A stretch of 64,000 nucleotides of DNA, taken from contig NC_089281.1 of assembly GCF_963678975.1 (NCBI RefSeq), positions 10,379,277-10,443,276 of the forward strand, given 5' to 3'. The first letter of the stretch is position 1, and each line of letters begins with the position of its first letter. The notes under the pieces were generated by a model. It had not been told where the DNA came from. It saw nothing but the letters and a program-made list of their open reading frames with translations, and searched no databases. Source of the DNA: Dysidea avara (taxonomy: Eukaryota > Porifera > Demospongiae > Dictyoceratida > Dysideidae). The translations under genes and the position numbers were made by a program. This document shows, one piece after another, positions 9,968 through 22,982 of the stretch.

Positions 9968-12900
9968 ATGGCTGGACGGATGACAGTGACAGACCCAAGA
10001 CAGCGCCGCCGTAGCAAGCTTGATCCTGGAAAAGGCCTGTTGGACTGGATTAAGCTCTGCAGGAAGTACAAGCAGCAAAATGATACGGACCAATTGCAAA
10101 TGGTAGCCTTCGAAGAGCTGCAGAAACATAATTCTGAAGATGATTGCTGGACTGCATTTAGAGGTATACAGCTATTAGAAAGTGATGCACGCATATAGCT
10201 ACTACTGCCAGTACTGACGTGCCGTCAGCTGCCATGCAGTACAGCTATTTCAGTAGTGCAGAACTCTCCCCTTAACTGATCATGAATGGCCTGCAGCATT
10301 TCATTATATTACATTATATAAGCACGTAGCTATGTTAAAATTCCGGTAGCTTTTCACTTCAGACCGTGAATGCATGTGTGGTTGGGCTTGGGTTTGGGTC
10401 AATTAACCACCTTAGCTGCTGAGCAGATTCCCTCAGTAGCGGTCAAGTAGCAACTGGCTTCATCCTGTTCCTACATTAACTGTTGATTGTAAAACATTAA
10501 AAACATGTATGTATGCAAGCTGTGTATATAGCTATTTACTACTAATTTGTAGCTTTGGTAAACAGCATGCCCCACATGTTTCAGCTGACATTAGCTATAT
10601 GTTTAGATACCATAACAATACAGTAGCTAATTAAAGCATGCATGCTCCCAGCAACTGTACTGAATCATATAGCTAAATGTAGCTTTTACCATTGAGAAAA
10701 TCATGTAGTTAATAATTTACCAATCATAGAATCTGGCAATGTTAATGACTTTATGTAACTAAATATAATTAATCTAATTAATGCAATATAGATACCATAT
10801 GTGTAATTTTACTATTATGATTGTCACTGCTGTATTCTTGTGTAACTTTCTCTTGCCCCTGGGTGCATCAGCTGCAGCTACGTAGTTTGTCTGCCCAATG
10901 CAATAAATAATGTTGCTCAAAGTGGTATGCATTCATATAGCTGCAGTGAAATTTATTTTGTGAATTACTGTGTCATATAGCTAGCTGCATAAAAAAATGA
11001 AAAGTAAATAATTCAATTTTTTTATTTCTTTTAAATCCAGGAGTAGTGTATGACATCACCCACTACCTTACTTTTCATCCTGGTGGAAAATCTCAGTTGA
11101 TGAGAGCAGCTGGAACTGATTGTACTATGCTATTTAACCAGGTAATACTGAAAATATGCATCAGTAGTGTATATAACTTAACACTTACCTATTTACTACA
11201 CATATTGAAGTTAAATGTACAGGAAGCCATTCTCTGTACCATGAGACCTATACGGCTCATCAATTACTGATGTCATTTTCACATTTAAACTGTATGGTGA
11301 TCTTTGAAAATGCCAGCCTAATATAGCCATGCACATGAAGCGGCTCAGGGAATGGCTGAATTTTGTAGCCAAATCACATCCTGTCAATTATGCGATGTCT
11401 TAAAACATTCTTGGTTAACTATGTATGGTGTGTATTGTGTAGTTTTAATGTGTGCTAATAGGTTCACTCCCATGTCAACTTATCGTCCATCCTGATTACA
11501 TTTCAAGTGGGTACTTTAGAAACATTTGGTCCACTGTCATGCTTGCTGCCATCTGAACCATTCTTACACCCTGGTAATTTTGTATGTGAGCATAATGATA
11601 TCTAGTGTATTTCCAGTAACTAGCTATATAGTGCAGTGTTTATAAATAAAGCACGCATATGCTGTATCTGTTTTCCAACGAATTTTTGTCGAGTGTATAC
11701 TATCTTATATGGCTTGGTTCATAACATTTACACTTTACTATGGTTTCTTTTAGGATCTCCTTTTGTTCCAAGAAACCTCAGCACACAAAAACAGACATTG
11801 AAAATGACTGTGGATATTTCTAATTGTGAAGGTATATACAGTACCAGAATTAACTGTGATATATGAAATTTCTGGTTACAGATGCTGATGGTGTCAACAT
11901 AGCTAGCCCTGTTCATTGCATTGATGTCAACAAGACTCCTCCCACTCCTACTGGTTCAAATGGTATAAATTTAACTTTTGATGTAATAGTATTAGCCTAT
12001 AATACAAGCACGTGTAATGCAGTTATAGCTGCTACTAATCAAATAGTGCACATGCTTTGTTTAGATAACTATATATATTTTCCAAAGCATGACTTGTGAT
12101 TGATAACATAATTCTATATATGTGTGTATATGGTTGTAAAGATGTCACCTGATGCACAGATGGTACTCTTATTTAGACAAGGAAGTTGCCAATGCCATGG
12201 CTGTTCCTGAAGTCCGTTCAAGGAGAACTTCACGTGAGCAAAGAGACCAACCAAACGTGAAGTATGTGCATTCCATATAATTAAATGTATGCTTAATGTA
12301 TAGTATAAAATATGCAAGACGTGATCATAGCAGGGTTTTAAGCACCTGCATGCACAAACCCATATTTGTGCATTATATTATACTCTTTTTCACACAGGCA
12401 TGATTGGCATCAGACTAAAAGAGATGTTATTATCACCTTGAATGGACAAAACATGGTATGTAAGTCCTCCATGTATATGCAACAAATGCATTTGTACAAT
12501 TTCCTAGGTGTTCAGTGAGGAGGATACTATCTTGCACATTAATGATTGTGTGTTTGAAGCTAAAATCTTTCTTGGGAACTGGTGCTACAATATGAATGTT
12601 GGTTAGTTGGAAAGTGTTTCATCTTGTAACACTTTCAATTTGCTCATCTTGTAGCTCTGGAGCATCCAGTGAGTAAATCAAAAGGTAATCCACACTATTT
12701 ACGTTATAGAAATATTTAATTAATTGGAGTAAAAATGTTGTGGTATTATATCAGCAAATTGTATAAATTTAGTGCTCTTAGTGGATGCTGAGCTGCAGAT
12801 CGTACTAGAAAAAGCAACTGAAGGAATTTATTGGAATAGTCTAGGTGTACTGCTACCAGGAAATGCTGAAATAACTCCAAAGTGCTCTGAGAAAGATGGT

Positions 12901-14945
12901 TAGTTGAATGTGTATGCATGATTTGAGATGGCAAAAGAATGTGTGACGTTTAATCAACACTTGCATTCTATTACATAGTACAATCCTACAAAGTTAACTA
13001 ACACAAACTTTACTATGTCTGCTAGCTTGCTTGTTCGTGTCATAATATGGTTTGTGTCATACATGCAGGTACACAATACATGAAGTGCACTCTGAAGTCA
13101 GTCAATGAAGTTAATCACAACACAAAAATATTTACTTTTAAACTACCTGGAGCATCACACATGATAATACCAACAGGATATCATGTCAGTATAAAGGCTA
13201 AACAGGACTACCAAGGTGTGTTATAACTCCATTGCCAATTCAATAAGCCAATTCAAAAAAAGTGTTTTAGTAAAAACCAACCCTAAAATGTACATACTGC
13301 ATCATTATCATGCTGTCTATGTCACTGCATGTGATTCCTTTTACAGTGTGGTAAACTATATATAGCTAAACACTAATTGTCTTTGTTTAGCCAGTGATAG
13401 GGGACACAATACTTCAGTTTCCAAATTAATCAAATGGTTTCATAGATACAGGCATGCAAAAACTCTCATGGAAGCCAGAGAGAAATGAGATAACTATTAC
13501 AGAAGCCTAATAACTATGTACCTGTTACCACCGGCAACTTATTTTCCTCTATACAGGTGACTGGGTAGAGCGTAGCTATACACCAATACTACCACTGACT
13601 GGTGACTGTAACAATGAGGGATCTGAATTGGAGTTGATGGTAAAGTTGTACAAGAATGGATCAATGTCTTCTATCCTTTCATCACTTTGCAATGGTACTA
13701 AACATTTTCTATATATTATAGTAATTGAATGGCATTTGTATGGCTTAGTAGCTGCATCCTGTTTGGCTTGAATCAAGTTTACACAAATAGGACATCATAA
13801 GTTGCAGGAACCCTATACATACACCAGACAACACAATGCACTGTCTATGTGCTTATCAAATGGAAATATATAGCATGCTCACTACAGATAATGTAATATT
13901 ATAACATGTCTGATTACAATGCTATCATTGCCATAGGAGACATGATACATATCAGCTATTCATTGGGCAACTTCACTGCTTCTCTACTAAACAATGTGGA
14001 TTATGTGACTCTCATAGCTGCTGGAAGTGGTTAGTGTATGGTGATGTACAAAGAGGTTACATACTGATGGAATCCTGTGCCAGTACCCAAGTTATATTAC
14101 TCACAGTTTAATTAGCCATGAAACTTGCTATTAGCTATCTCAGTAAAAGTTGTGCACAACCAGTCACTGTTTAGATATAGTATAGCTATCTGACTTAATC
14201 AAGAGTTAATGAATAATCTTCCACTATTATTAATTCTTGTGTAAAAATTTGGTAGATTCATCATCATAAATAACACAAGTAATCAATTTGACATGGCAAA
14301 CTGTGTTGGTAATCTTTTAACCTCTTTGTCAGTGGCAATTCACATTAGGCAAACGGTGTCATATCTGACATTTTGTTGTGATATCTGGACACTATTACTA
14401 CAGTGATAGGGAGCATGCAAAGGCATTGTTGATTAACCATATAATTTGTATACGTTTTACTTACAGGGTTTACACCAATGGTGAAACTGATCAGAAATGT
14501 GTGCAATAAAAATCATGAAAGCAAACGAAACACCAAGACAGCAGTTAAACTTCTGTTCTTTAACAAAACAGCCAATGATATCATGTGGAGTGAAGAATTA
14601 CAATCACTGTCTAAACAAGATTGCAAGTGAGGTTTACTGATGTTATGTACAATTAAGTACTATAGTTATACTGTTGTTACAGCTTCACAGTGGTGCACAT
14701 TCTTTCACATGCTGGAAACAACTGGACTGGATATAGAGGAAGAGTTGGTAGACGTGTACTACAAGATCATGTGCCTCCAGCTGCTGACAAACAGCTGATA
14801 TGTGTGTGTGGTCAAGCTCAGTTCACTCACATTGCTATCAGGTTGGTAATTAATTAAGTTGTCTTGTGGTTAATTTTTAAATTTCTTTTTTAGCACTCTT
14901 CTGGATGTTGGTTTCAAGGAAAGCAACATTCATGCTTTTGATTAA
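9968..14945 (+). CDS. CYB5R4: Cytochrome b5 reductase 4-like (NCB5OR), paralogue 1
   Basis: Multidomain NAD(P)H oxidoreductase passing electrons through FAD to a haem b5 domain; in mammals it acts at the ER. Predicted 569 aa (human about 521) from 16 exons: 9968-10163, 11041-11141, 11462-11573, 11754-11831, 11882-11962, 12177-12261, 12398-12455, 12508-12601, 12655-12684, 12773-12898, 13069-13215, 13557-13694, 13937-14029, 14467-14626, 14683-14841, 14894-14945. All junctions are GT-AG and phases close without stops. Cytochrome b5: HPGG with axial His78, second His101 in FNQVH. A Ser/Arg-rich linker (exons 4-6) precedes a CS/p23-like domain (exons 7-10, DWHQT start), an FAD domain (exons 11-13, RSYTP at 375-379) and an NAD domain (GSGFTP at exons 13/14). 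The usual CGP loop reads CVCGQ here. The ATG is the first in frame after the TATA box. The family call is firm; exon edges are by eye, supported by the paralogue. Confidence 0.93.
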
Positions 14946-16681
14946 CTTGTGTAGAATTTTCGCCATCACTATAATAGTGTGCATACAGTATCAACTGCAG
15001 TACATCATAGTAGGTATATATATAAAGAATCGACTTCGCCATGTAATCATTAAACTTTGATGATTTGAATGAATGTATAAATCATACATAGTATATATAT
15101 TAGACATACAAGTAGTAATAACTACATCATGTCAATTATCAACAATCTGGTATTAGATGTCTTGCTATACACACCCTAAATATTTATTAATGCTACATAA
15201 CTACACATTTTCAGCTTCAGAACAAAGTGATTGTAGTGTAAATTTAATCATTTAGTGGTTCAGCATATATGTTTGGCCACTGCATGGTATATGTATATTA
15301 TTGGATACATGGCACTAGCAAATTAAATCAATTTCATTAATACCACAGTAGGTTTTAGTGATTCTTAACAACTGGTTTTGTAAGTAATTTTGTTACATAC
15401 ATTTAATTTAAGAGCTGAATTTATGGCAACTCTGGCTGTATAAATTGTCTTGTTCATTCAACATCATTTTATTCCTTCTGACATACAGCAATTGTTTCCA
15501 CTTAACGCATACTACACAAGATATCTAGAACACATGTGGTTTTGGGACCATTCACAAGAGCCCTGATTATTCTTTGAGGAATCTGTAATGTGTACAGCAT
15601 TTATATTTAATTCCCTCTTTCCAGATCAATTGCAATACTGTACCTGTTCACTGAACAGAACTACTGAAGGCAGCAGAAATTTTCCTTTGTGATAAGGAAA
15701 GCACTTTGGCATATCCCAAAATGTATATGTTCATAAATTTCAATGTCGTGAAATTTTATTGCTGCTAAACAGGATACACAAATAAAATTCTAGGTCTGTG
15801 TTTGTTTTCTTACTTCTAGCTTAAGTGCTTAGAGAAGTAAATACACAGATTAATAAGATCCATGCACTTATAATATTTCCATGAAGTCCTTCAACATTAT
15901 AGGTTTCAAAGTAACAATGATTGAATAGCTTATAAGATAACTGGTTGTTTTCTATTGATCCATTCTTAATACTCCAATTCATTTGCAACCTTATATAGAG
16001 GTTTTAGTCATATATGATGGGTAGACTATTCACACACTGATTTTAAACTTGTTCCCATGCATAACTGATTTGTGTTGTAGAAATAAGTTTGTATAAATCA
16101 CAATCATACGCTTTTACATTATAGCTAAAGCTGGCTATTATTCTGATAACAAAAGATATAGCCTACGATAGTTAACTATTTCAACTACTTTGTTAAGTAT
16201 GTAGACATGATTTTTTATTTGAATAATTCCACAACATATTGTCTATCATATATATGCAAATCAAACTTTATACCAAGATTTTCCATTAAAATGTGCCAAA
16301 TTTCAGGGCAACTTTAAATATATAGCGTGCTTGGCAGCTTTTGTAAGTATGCAATAAGATTTAAATGAAAATAATATAGAGGCATCATATCTTGAGAATG
16401 CCTGTGCCAGGCTGAAATTTGGTACGTGGACTTACTGGCCATGTCAGCAAAGATTGTCTGATTCAAAAGAGTAGCACAGATCTATGTGTATATGCTGTGA
16501 TTATTGTTGTTCCTATAACACACTGGTATAGCGTGCCAAATTTATGGCTTGCGCGACACACTGCCACATTCTTAATATAGCTTGTACATGGGAATCCTAC
16601 CCCCGTTGAAAATGGAAAACTTGGGACCATAAATTTTATATTTTAAAGATTATGGATCATTCTTATAATTGATGGTCTTTC
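14946..16681. other. Intergenic, possible 3' UTR of reductase 1
   Basis: AT-rich, with no gene recognised. The clearest downstream AATAAA is at 15781-15786, about 840 bp after the stop, so the 3' UTR may be long or use a variant signal. Confidence 0.35.
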
Positions 16682-16957
16682 TTTGGCTGTTCTATTAGAA
16701 TACATTGACTACTCTGTTAGAGTAGCGATTTCCAACCTACCAATTTTTCACACATATTTTTGCTACTTAAATTATACACCTTCAATAACGTTTCACAAAC
16801 TGCCGTTCCAGTAAATGGTAGCCAATGCTTCGTACTTTGTATTGCACTTCACTGGATTAAAATCCATGCGGTATTTATTGAAATACAGCAAATCAAAGTT
16901 TGAGAAATAAAAATCCCCATAGGAAGCCCATACAAATAATTGCGTACGTAATTCTAA

Positions 16958-17284
16958 TTGGAAGAATGTGGCACCTGTGATAGCCGAAGTTTCCGAGTGT
17001 TTCCGCGTGAATCTGCTGCTGATGAGGACGAAGAAAGTGGTTCTGGGCAAACCGTATATGCTGATTTCGATTTTTCCATGTGTTTTTTGATTGGAGGACG
17101 ATTGATGTTGGATTACGATGGAAATATGGCCCTTTTAAAGGTAAATCGCCATCTAACACTGCTCAGAATTCAGCATTACAATCACCCTGGGCTTCAAGGC
17201 ACCCCCCTGCATCGATGCAAGCATAGTTTGAAGGTGAGCAGTTTGTTGTCTTGCGCGGAATTGCAAAATAAGGTTCAAGGTTGA
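16958..17284 (+). other. Unrecognised 108-codon frame inside repeat element
   Basis: The frame begins MEECGTCDSRSFRVFP, has an acidic patch (DEDEES) and ends in a region with no known motif. Two GT donor-like sites (after 17139 and 17233) lie inside it, so it could be a 5' exon, but no acceptor partner is obvious. It does not resemble any family I recognise. It may be chance coding potential in a GC-richer segment. Confidence 0.2.
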
Positions 17285-18150
17285 GCATAATCTTTTCAAA
17301 AGTGGAGACTGGCATGTCATACCAACCTTACATGGCTTCACACGTACCTGTTGTTATATTCTGGTGTGTTTACTGCTGTTTTGATCCATTTTATAGCAGC
17401 TTCAGTGATTGTAATTTTGATCAGAAACTATTTATAATTTCTCTTTGTAGTACAGTGATGTCATTGTGTTATATAATAATTATCATCCTTAGTGCTTACA
17501 ATGTGACAAATAAAGCTGAGCAGAGTCCAAACAAATCTATATTAAAAATAATGTTGCTCTTACATTGTGTTATCTGATTGTCATGTTTCCGAAGTACGTG
17601 TTAATTGCGACTTGTGATGCCAGTACTTGCCATTTATAAAATATTACCGATTTTTCTAGTTAGTTATCCTTGAAAATGCATTAAGTACCTGTGTATATAT
17701 ATTTAGTATTACATAATACACAGTTTTATTTATGCATCACTTGCTTTATTCATGTAATATTCTGAGTGGTCAGTCTACAAAGAAGTGGTCACTTTTGAGA
17801 GGTTTTACTTACTTCATATGCTGTTCTTCATAAAATAGATATGTGGTGAAAATTTCATGTCGTTATTAGTTTCCTATCTAGATTTATGACACTTTGTATA
17901 TTGTGTTTGGTGCCATGCAATATACATAAAAAGCATTGAAACGCTGTACACAAAAATCATCACACTGTCCACTTCTTTTCCTTATATCTTTTGATAGGAA
18001 CCACTGATTGAGGTGGGGTTTGCAATAAAATGACCCTGACAAAATGCACAATATTGTACATACCAATGAATGTATGGAATGTTAATTATTTAATTTAGTT
18101 GGAAATCTCTAGTTAGAGTATCTTAGTCATCAAAGAAAAAGAATATGTTA

Positions 18151-18232
18151 CCCACTCCTGTTTTAGCAAGAGTCTATAATGGTGTAGGGCTACACCATTA
18201 TAAACTCTTGGTTTTAGTAAAACAGGAGTGGG
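18151..18232. mobile_element. 82-bp hairpin MITE with TTA duplication
   Basis: CCCACTCCTGTTTTA at the left end is mirrored by TAAAACAGGAGTGGG at the right end. The inner arms also pair (TATAATGGTGTA with TACACCATTATA) around a 4-bp loop. TTA flanks both ends (18148-18150, 18233-18235). It is nearly all stem, so a snap-back MITE. It lies inside the larger 16.7-19.2 kb repeat. Confidence 0.6.
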
Positions 18233-19240
18233 TTAAAAAGCAAGTAGCTATTTAAGTCTAGTTCTATTGTAGTGCACTGTTTTTAGTTTTACTTTTTGTT
18301 TTGCCATTCTTTGATAATTATGTTCCTGCTTGTTTGTCTCAAATTTCAATTCAGAACCCTAATTATAGACGTGCATCAGTTTTGCTATAAGGCTAAGCTG
18401 TATATCAAGACACACGGTAGTGTGTCGTGCTGCCCAAGAAGCCGGCGCGTAACACACGTGAGTATATTGACAGGAAGAAAGAAAACGCTATTTTCGCACC
18501 TCCGTAGCTCTGTGCTTCCTTGATGAAACAAGACGATTTTTGCTGTGGACATGCCCTCCAACTGCAACACTCCACATTCCAAATTTGAGCGAAATCGCTT
18601 CGCGCGTTCCCGAGATATGCGACTTCAAAAATTGGCTCAGTTTCTTCGTTTTTTTTTCTTCTTATTTTTCTTTTTCTTGTCGCACACTTACAAAAACTGC
18701 TATAAAACTCGAACGCCATATCCGATTGCCTTGAAATTTGGCACACAGAAGGGGGATATAAAGGCGCATCTCGGTACCAATTTTGGCTGGAATACGATAA
18801 ACAGGAAAAGAGTTATGAGCGATTATTCACGAAAATAACACCAATATGTTGTCACGCCTACAGGGTAAACCGCGTATGGGAAGAAGCTGAAAATCGGTGG
18901 GTGAATAGGTTAACTATTGAACCTCAAACCTTTTGTGGTTTGAAAGAAATCGAGCTAAAAACCAGGAAGATACAACGAAAAAACCAACAGTGTGTAACAA
19001 TTACGCAATCGAGATTAGCTAATAAAAAAAACGACTGCTTGCCACGCCTACCAGATAAAGCGTTTGGGGTAATGCTTTGAAAATCGTTGTACAGATGGAG
19101 TAATCATCTTAGAAAGGCTCATCAATGGTGTAGAAGAATTAGACTTAAAGCCACGGAGTTATAACACGAAATCCAACTTGGCGCAGCAAGTGCGAGATCG
19201 AGATACTCTAATAGAGCAGTCATCCTAATAGAGCAGTCAC

Positions 19241-20715
19241 CCTGAAGAGAATTCAAGAGATCAGCTAGAAACAAGAAACCTGTATAGAGATCAGCTACAA
19301 ACAAGTCACCCTGTAGAGAGATCAGCTACAAACAATTCACCCTGTAGGGACTCCCTACAGGGTGAATTGTTTGTAGCTGATCTCTCTACATGGTGGTTTC
19401 TTTGTAGCTGAACTCTACAACGTGACTAGGGAGATCAGCTAGAAAAAGTTACCTTGTGGGGAGTTCATGCAACTATGGAAAGAGATAGTTCAGCTAGAAG
19501 AAATCACCTTGTAGAGTTCAGCTACAAAGAAACCACCATGTAGAGAGTTCAGCTACAAACAAATCGTCCTGTAGAGAGATCAATAGAAGAAGTTACCTTG
19601 CAGAGAGTTCAGCTACAAAGAAACAATCATGTAGAAACAAATCTCCCTGTAGAGAGATTAGCTAGAAGAAGTTACCTTGTAGAGAGTTCAGCTACAAAGA
19701 AACCATCATGTAGAGAGTTCAGCTACAAACAAATTTCCCAGTAGAGAGATCAGCTAGAAGAAGTTACCTTGTAGAGAGTTCAGCTTCAAACAAATCACCC
19801 TGTAGAAAGATCAGCTAGAAGAGGTCACCTTGTAGAGAGTTCAGTTACAAAGAAACCACCATGTAGAGAGCTCAGCTACAAACTAGTGACCTTGTAGAGA
19901 CATCAGCTAGAAGAAGTTACCTTGTAGAGAGTTCAGCTACAAAGAAACCATTCTTTAAAGAGTTCAGCTACAAACAAATCACCTGTACAGAATTCAGCTA
20001 CAAATAAATCACCCTGTAGAAAGATGAGCTAGAAAAAGTTACCTTGTAGATAGTTCAGCTACAAACAGATCTCCCTGTAGAGAGATCAGCTAGAAGAAAT
20101 TACCTTGTAGAGAGTTCAGCTACAAAGAAACCACCATGTAGAGAGTTCAGCTGCAAAGAAATCACCCTGTAGAAAATGCAGCCACAAACAAATTGCCCTG
20201 TAGAAAGATCAGTTAGAAGAAGTTACCTTTTAGAGAGTTCAGCTACAAAGAAACCACCCTGTAGAGATGTCAGCTAGAAGAAGTTACCTTGTAGATCATT
20301 CAGCTACAAACAAATCACCTTGTAGAGAGATCAGCTAGAAGAAGTTACCTTGTAGAGAGTTCAGCTACAAAGGATCCACCCTGTAGAGAGATCAGCTAGA
20401 AGAAATTACCTTGTAGATAGTTCAGCTACAAACAAATCACCCTGTAGAAAGATCAGTTAGAAGAAGTTACTTTGTAGAGAGTTCAGCTACAAAGAAACCA
20501 TTTTGTAAAGAGCTCAGCTGCAAACAAATCACCTGTACAGAATTCAGCTACGAACAAATCACCCTGTAGAGAGATCAGCTAGAATAAGTTACCTTGTAGA
20601 TAGTTCAGCTACAAACAAATCTCCCTGTAGAGAGATCAGCTAGAAGAAATTACCTTGTAGAGAGTTCAGCTACAAAGAAGCCATCATGTAGAGAGTTCAG
20701 CTGCAAAGAAATCAC
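19241..20715. repeat. Minisatellite of about 31-bp units in three alternating types
   Basis: Around 45 units begin GTAGAGAG and contain TTCAGCTACAAA or ATCAGCTAGAAG. Three recurrent types differ in their ends: one with ACAAAGAAACCACCAT, one with ACAAACAAATCACCCT, one with AGAAGAAGTTACCTT. They often follow each other in that order, giving a higher-order period of about 93 bp. At 19336-19368 the array folds back on itself (CACCCTGTAGGGA and its complement), and units from there to about 19430 are in reverse orientation. No reading frame persists. The array ends at about 20715. Confidence 0.85.
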
Positions 20716-20985
20716 CACTGCCCAAATTCTAAGGCAATAGCTCTTTCCAGTCTGAAGTTATCAATTGTCAAAGTTGGCAAATTGGATGTGTGGAAGGCCC
20801 CTTTTCGCAAATCCGGTCACATATGTATTATATATATAATTTGTACATTTACTGATAAAATATTTAAAGTACATCTACTTCATCTTTTTTTCTTCCTGTA
20901 GTAAAGAAAAAAAACATAGGTTAAAAAAGTCCCAAAGCTGGCCATAGGCCGGCTTTGGGGTATACAAATACAAAAAGAAATGAAA
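20716..20985. other. Non-coding between array and palindrome
   Basis: AT-rich sequence with a short GGCC-containing hairpin (GCTGGCCATAGGCCGGC, about 20938-20954); nothing else recognised. Confidence 0.35.
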
Positions 20986-21304
20986 TCTAATCCAAAACAG
21001 CCAAGCTGTAAAAAAAGTGTGTGGCCCTCAGAAAGGCTATGGTGAAAAAAGATGTGAAATCCAAGGTGGCGGCCAAGAAATGGCTGTGATGGTAGGTTAA
21101 TGGTAAAAATTTTAATAACGACAATTCAGGTGAATTTTTGTGCCGCTTCACAAAATTTACCTGAATTGTCATTATTAAAATTTTTACCATTAACCTACCA
21201 TCACAGCCATTTCTTGGCCGCCACCTTGGATTTCACATCTTTTTTCACCATAGCCTTTCTGAGGGCCGCACACTTTTTTTACAGCTTGGCTGTTTTGGAT
21301 TAGA
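20986..21304. mobile_element. Near-perfect palindromic MITE
   Basis: Two arms of about 145 bp start TCTAATCCAAAACAGCCAAG and end in the complement, with very few mismatches around a short loop containing TGTGCCGCTTCACA. Frames of 67 codons appear on both strands only because the arms mirror each other. Relatives share GGTGGCGGCCAAGAAATGG: degraded pieces lie at about 25965-26005 and 41410-41445. Such recent snap-back elements are usually non-autonomous class II copies. The original transposase family is unknown. Confidence 0.8.
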
Positions 21305-22960
21305 TATATATATATATATGAAGTATATGCATAGCTACTTCAAAAATGTTAGTGTGTAGCAACAAATATTAATTATTACAATTGTGATCATTTATTCCAA
21401 GCTGAGCATGTGCTTTACAAAATTAAAAGAATTCCAGGAAATTGTGTACATTTGCAATGCATCCTTTGCAATGCATCCTTTTTTATTGTTATTTACTATA
21501 ATAGAGACTGCAAGAAGACTAAAATTCTGTAAACATATTGGAGGAAGCAAAATTCTTGACATTGAGACTCAGAGAAAACTCCCGACCAGGTGTTGACTCA
21601 ATCTAGACAAGTTGCAATAATAGATCACCAGATAAAAGGAATTTGAAAGGCTTTGTGCCTTTGATATGTACTGTAATCATGCATGCTCCTGGCAAAATGT
21701 TTCTTTATTCTGGTTTTGTTTACATTGCAACCATTCTATCTTAACTTTTAGTAGTGGAGTATATAGTGATTAAAATACAACTCTTGTGATGTCTGTAAAG
21801 TCATGCTGTTTAAATATAAATTCATGTTGAATGCTAATGAATTCTATAAGTGCTGGGATGTGAGCACTTGTCCATCCATAGTGGTGGATACAGGTCACAT
21901 ACAGGATACCCTATAATAAAGCATTCAGCCATTTACTCTAATAAAACAGTCACCACATATAACACTTAAGAATCTTCCACAGTTATTGCTGAGTTTGAAA
22001 ACTTTCACATCCCATGAGCACACTTAGCTATAGCCTGATAGCAAAGTAACTGCATGTAGTCCTTTGTATACCATTCTATATGAAAATAGGCTCATAATCG
22101 ATCTACTCATGACTGCATGACACTGATCCCTACAGCTCTTGATCAGTGCAGAAAGGAAGCATAATAATATTAATTTTGTGCATAAAACTACTCTATACCA
22201 AAAATTTCAGTCCTGAAACATATAAACACCTTTAACGTCTGACCCCTACTCCTGTAATACCTATACCCCTTGTCAAACCCCTGGAGGTGTTATACATCAC
22301 TTATTGCATGTGCATAGAACAGCCTACTCAAACATTTTTACAATATTAAATGTTGGTCATAATTTAATTGTAACTCCACTATAAAAATCACAAAGACCAC
22401 ATAATTCTTAGCAGAAGGCTATGACTCAGCCTGCAATGGAAAGTTACAAAGCTAGCTATATTAGTTGTAACTCTGGACCATGAGAATTTGCCCAATATTA
22501 TACTTTCAATAATTGAGTTGCATGCAGTCCTTCGACTTTTGGGCAGGTGTATGTATAATATAAAGAATATATAAACAAATCAGTGGTTGTCATTATGATC
22601 AAGCTATTGCATACACAAATTAAAGTGGCCACAAATAATCACCCTTTGCAGTGGACTATAGGATAGGCACTGTTATGGTCGCAATGCATAACCTTGTGGT
22701 AACTATAGCACTTTAAAAAGGAATTGCAATTGCTACACTCATATGTAAAATCCAACCATCACAATTTAAACCTCTACTATATACACGTACACTTTGAAAT
22801 CCACTGATTTGAAAGTACATATTATTGTAAAAATAATACAAAAGCTATGACTCATATATACCTATTCATGTCATATTACACCAACTAATGTGAACACACT
22901 ATCAGACAGTACTGAAAAATGAAAGGCTATATTGACTTATGTTATTAGCTACAAAATGTG
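21305..22960. other. Intergenic, nothing recognised
   Basis: AT-rich region starting with an (AT)n run (21304-21320), with no gene, RNA or clear repeat. It lies 3' of the TRIM-NHL gene. Confidence 0.4.
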
Positions 22961-22966
22961 TTCTAT

Positions 22967-22972
22967 TTTATT
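22967..22972 (-). terminator. AATAAA polyadenylation signal of TRIM-NHL gene
   Basis: AATAAA on the - strand 10 bp after the TAA stop (22983-22985). This would give a very short 3' UTR; a distal signal could also be used. Confidence 0.4.
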
Positions 22973-22982
22973 AACAATTGTT

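Larger units (their letters stand above)
16682..19240. mobile_element. Unclassified element with doubled terminal motif
   Basis: Both ends carry the motif twice, inverted relative to each other. Left: GGCTGTTCTATTAGAATAC then TGACTACTCTGTTAGAGTA (16684-16725). Right: the complement of TGACTGCTCTATTAGAGTAT, then another partial copy (19204-19240). The interior is more GC-rich than its surroundings in places (16950-17290; 18400-18900). It holds two degenerate tandem blocks of about 190 bp starting CACGCCTAC (18853 and 19043). No transposase, RT or other domain is evident. It may be one non-autonomous element or two independent insertions. The boundary call rests on the end motif only. Confidence 0.4.

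Noticed and set aside
18405..18838. Overlapping frames of 64-113 codons on both strands
   Set aside because: They are composed largely of low-complexity F/K runs within a repeat; no recognised domain and no splice support.
19241..20715. Possible CRISPR-like array
   Set aside because: Units are contiguous variants of one sequence with no unique spacers, and the DNA is eukaryotic; it is a minisatellite.
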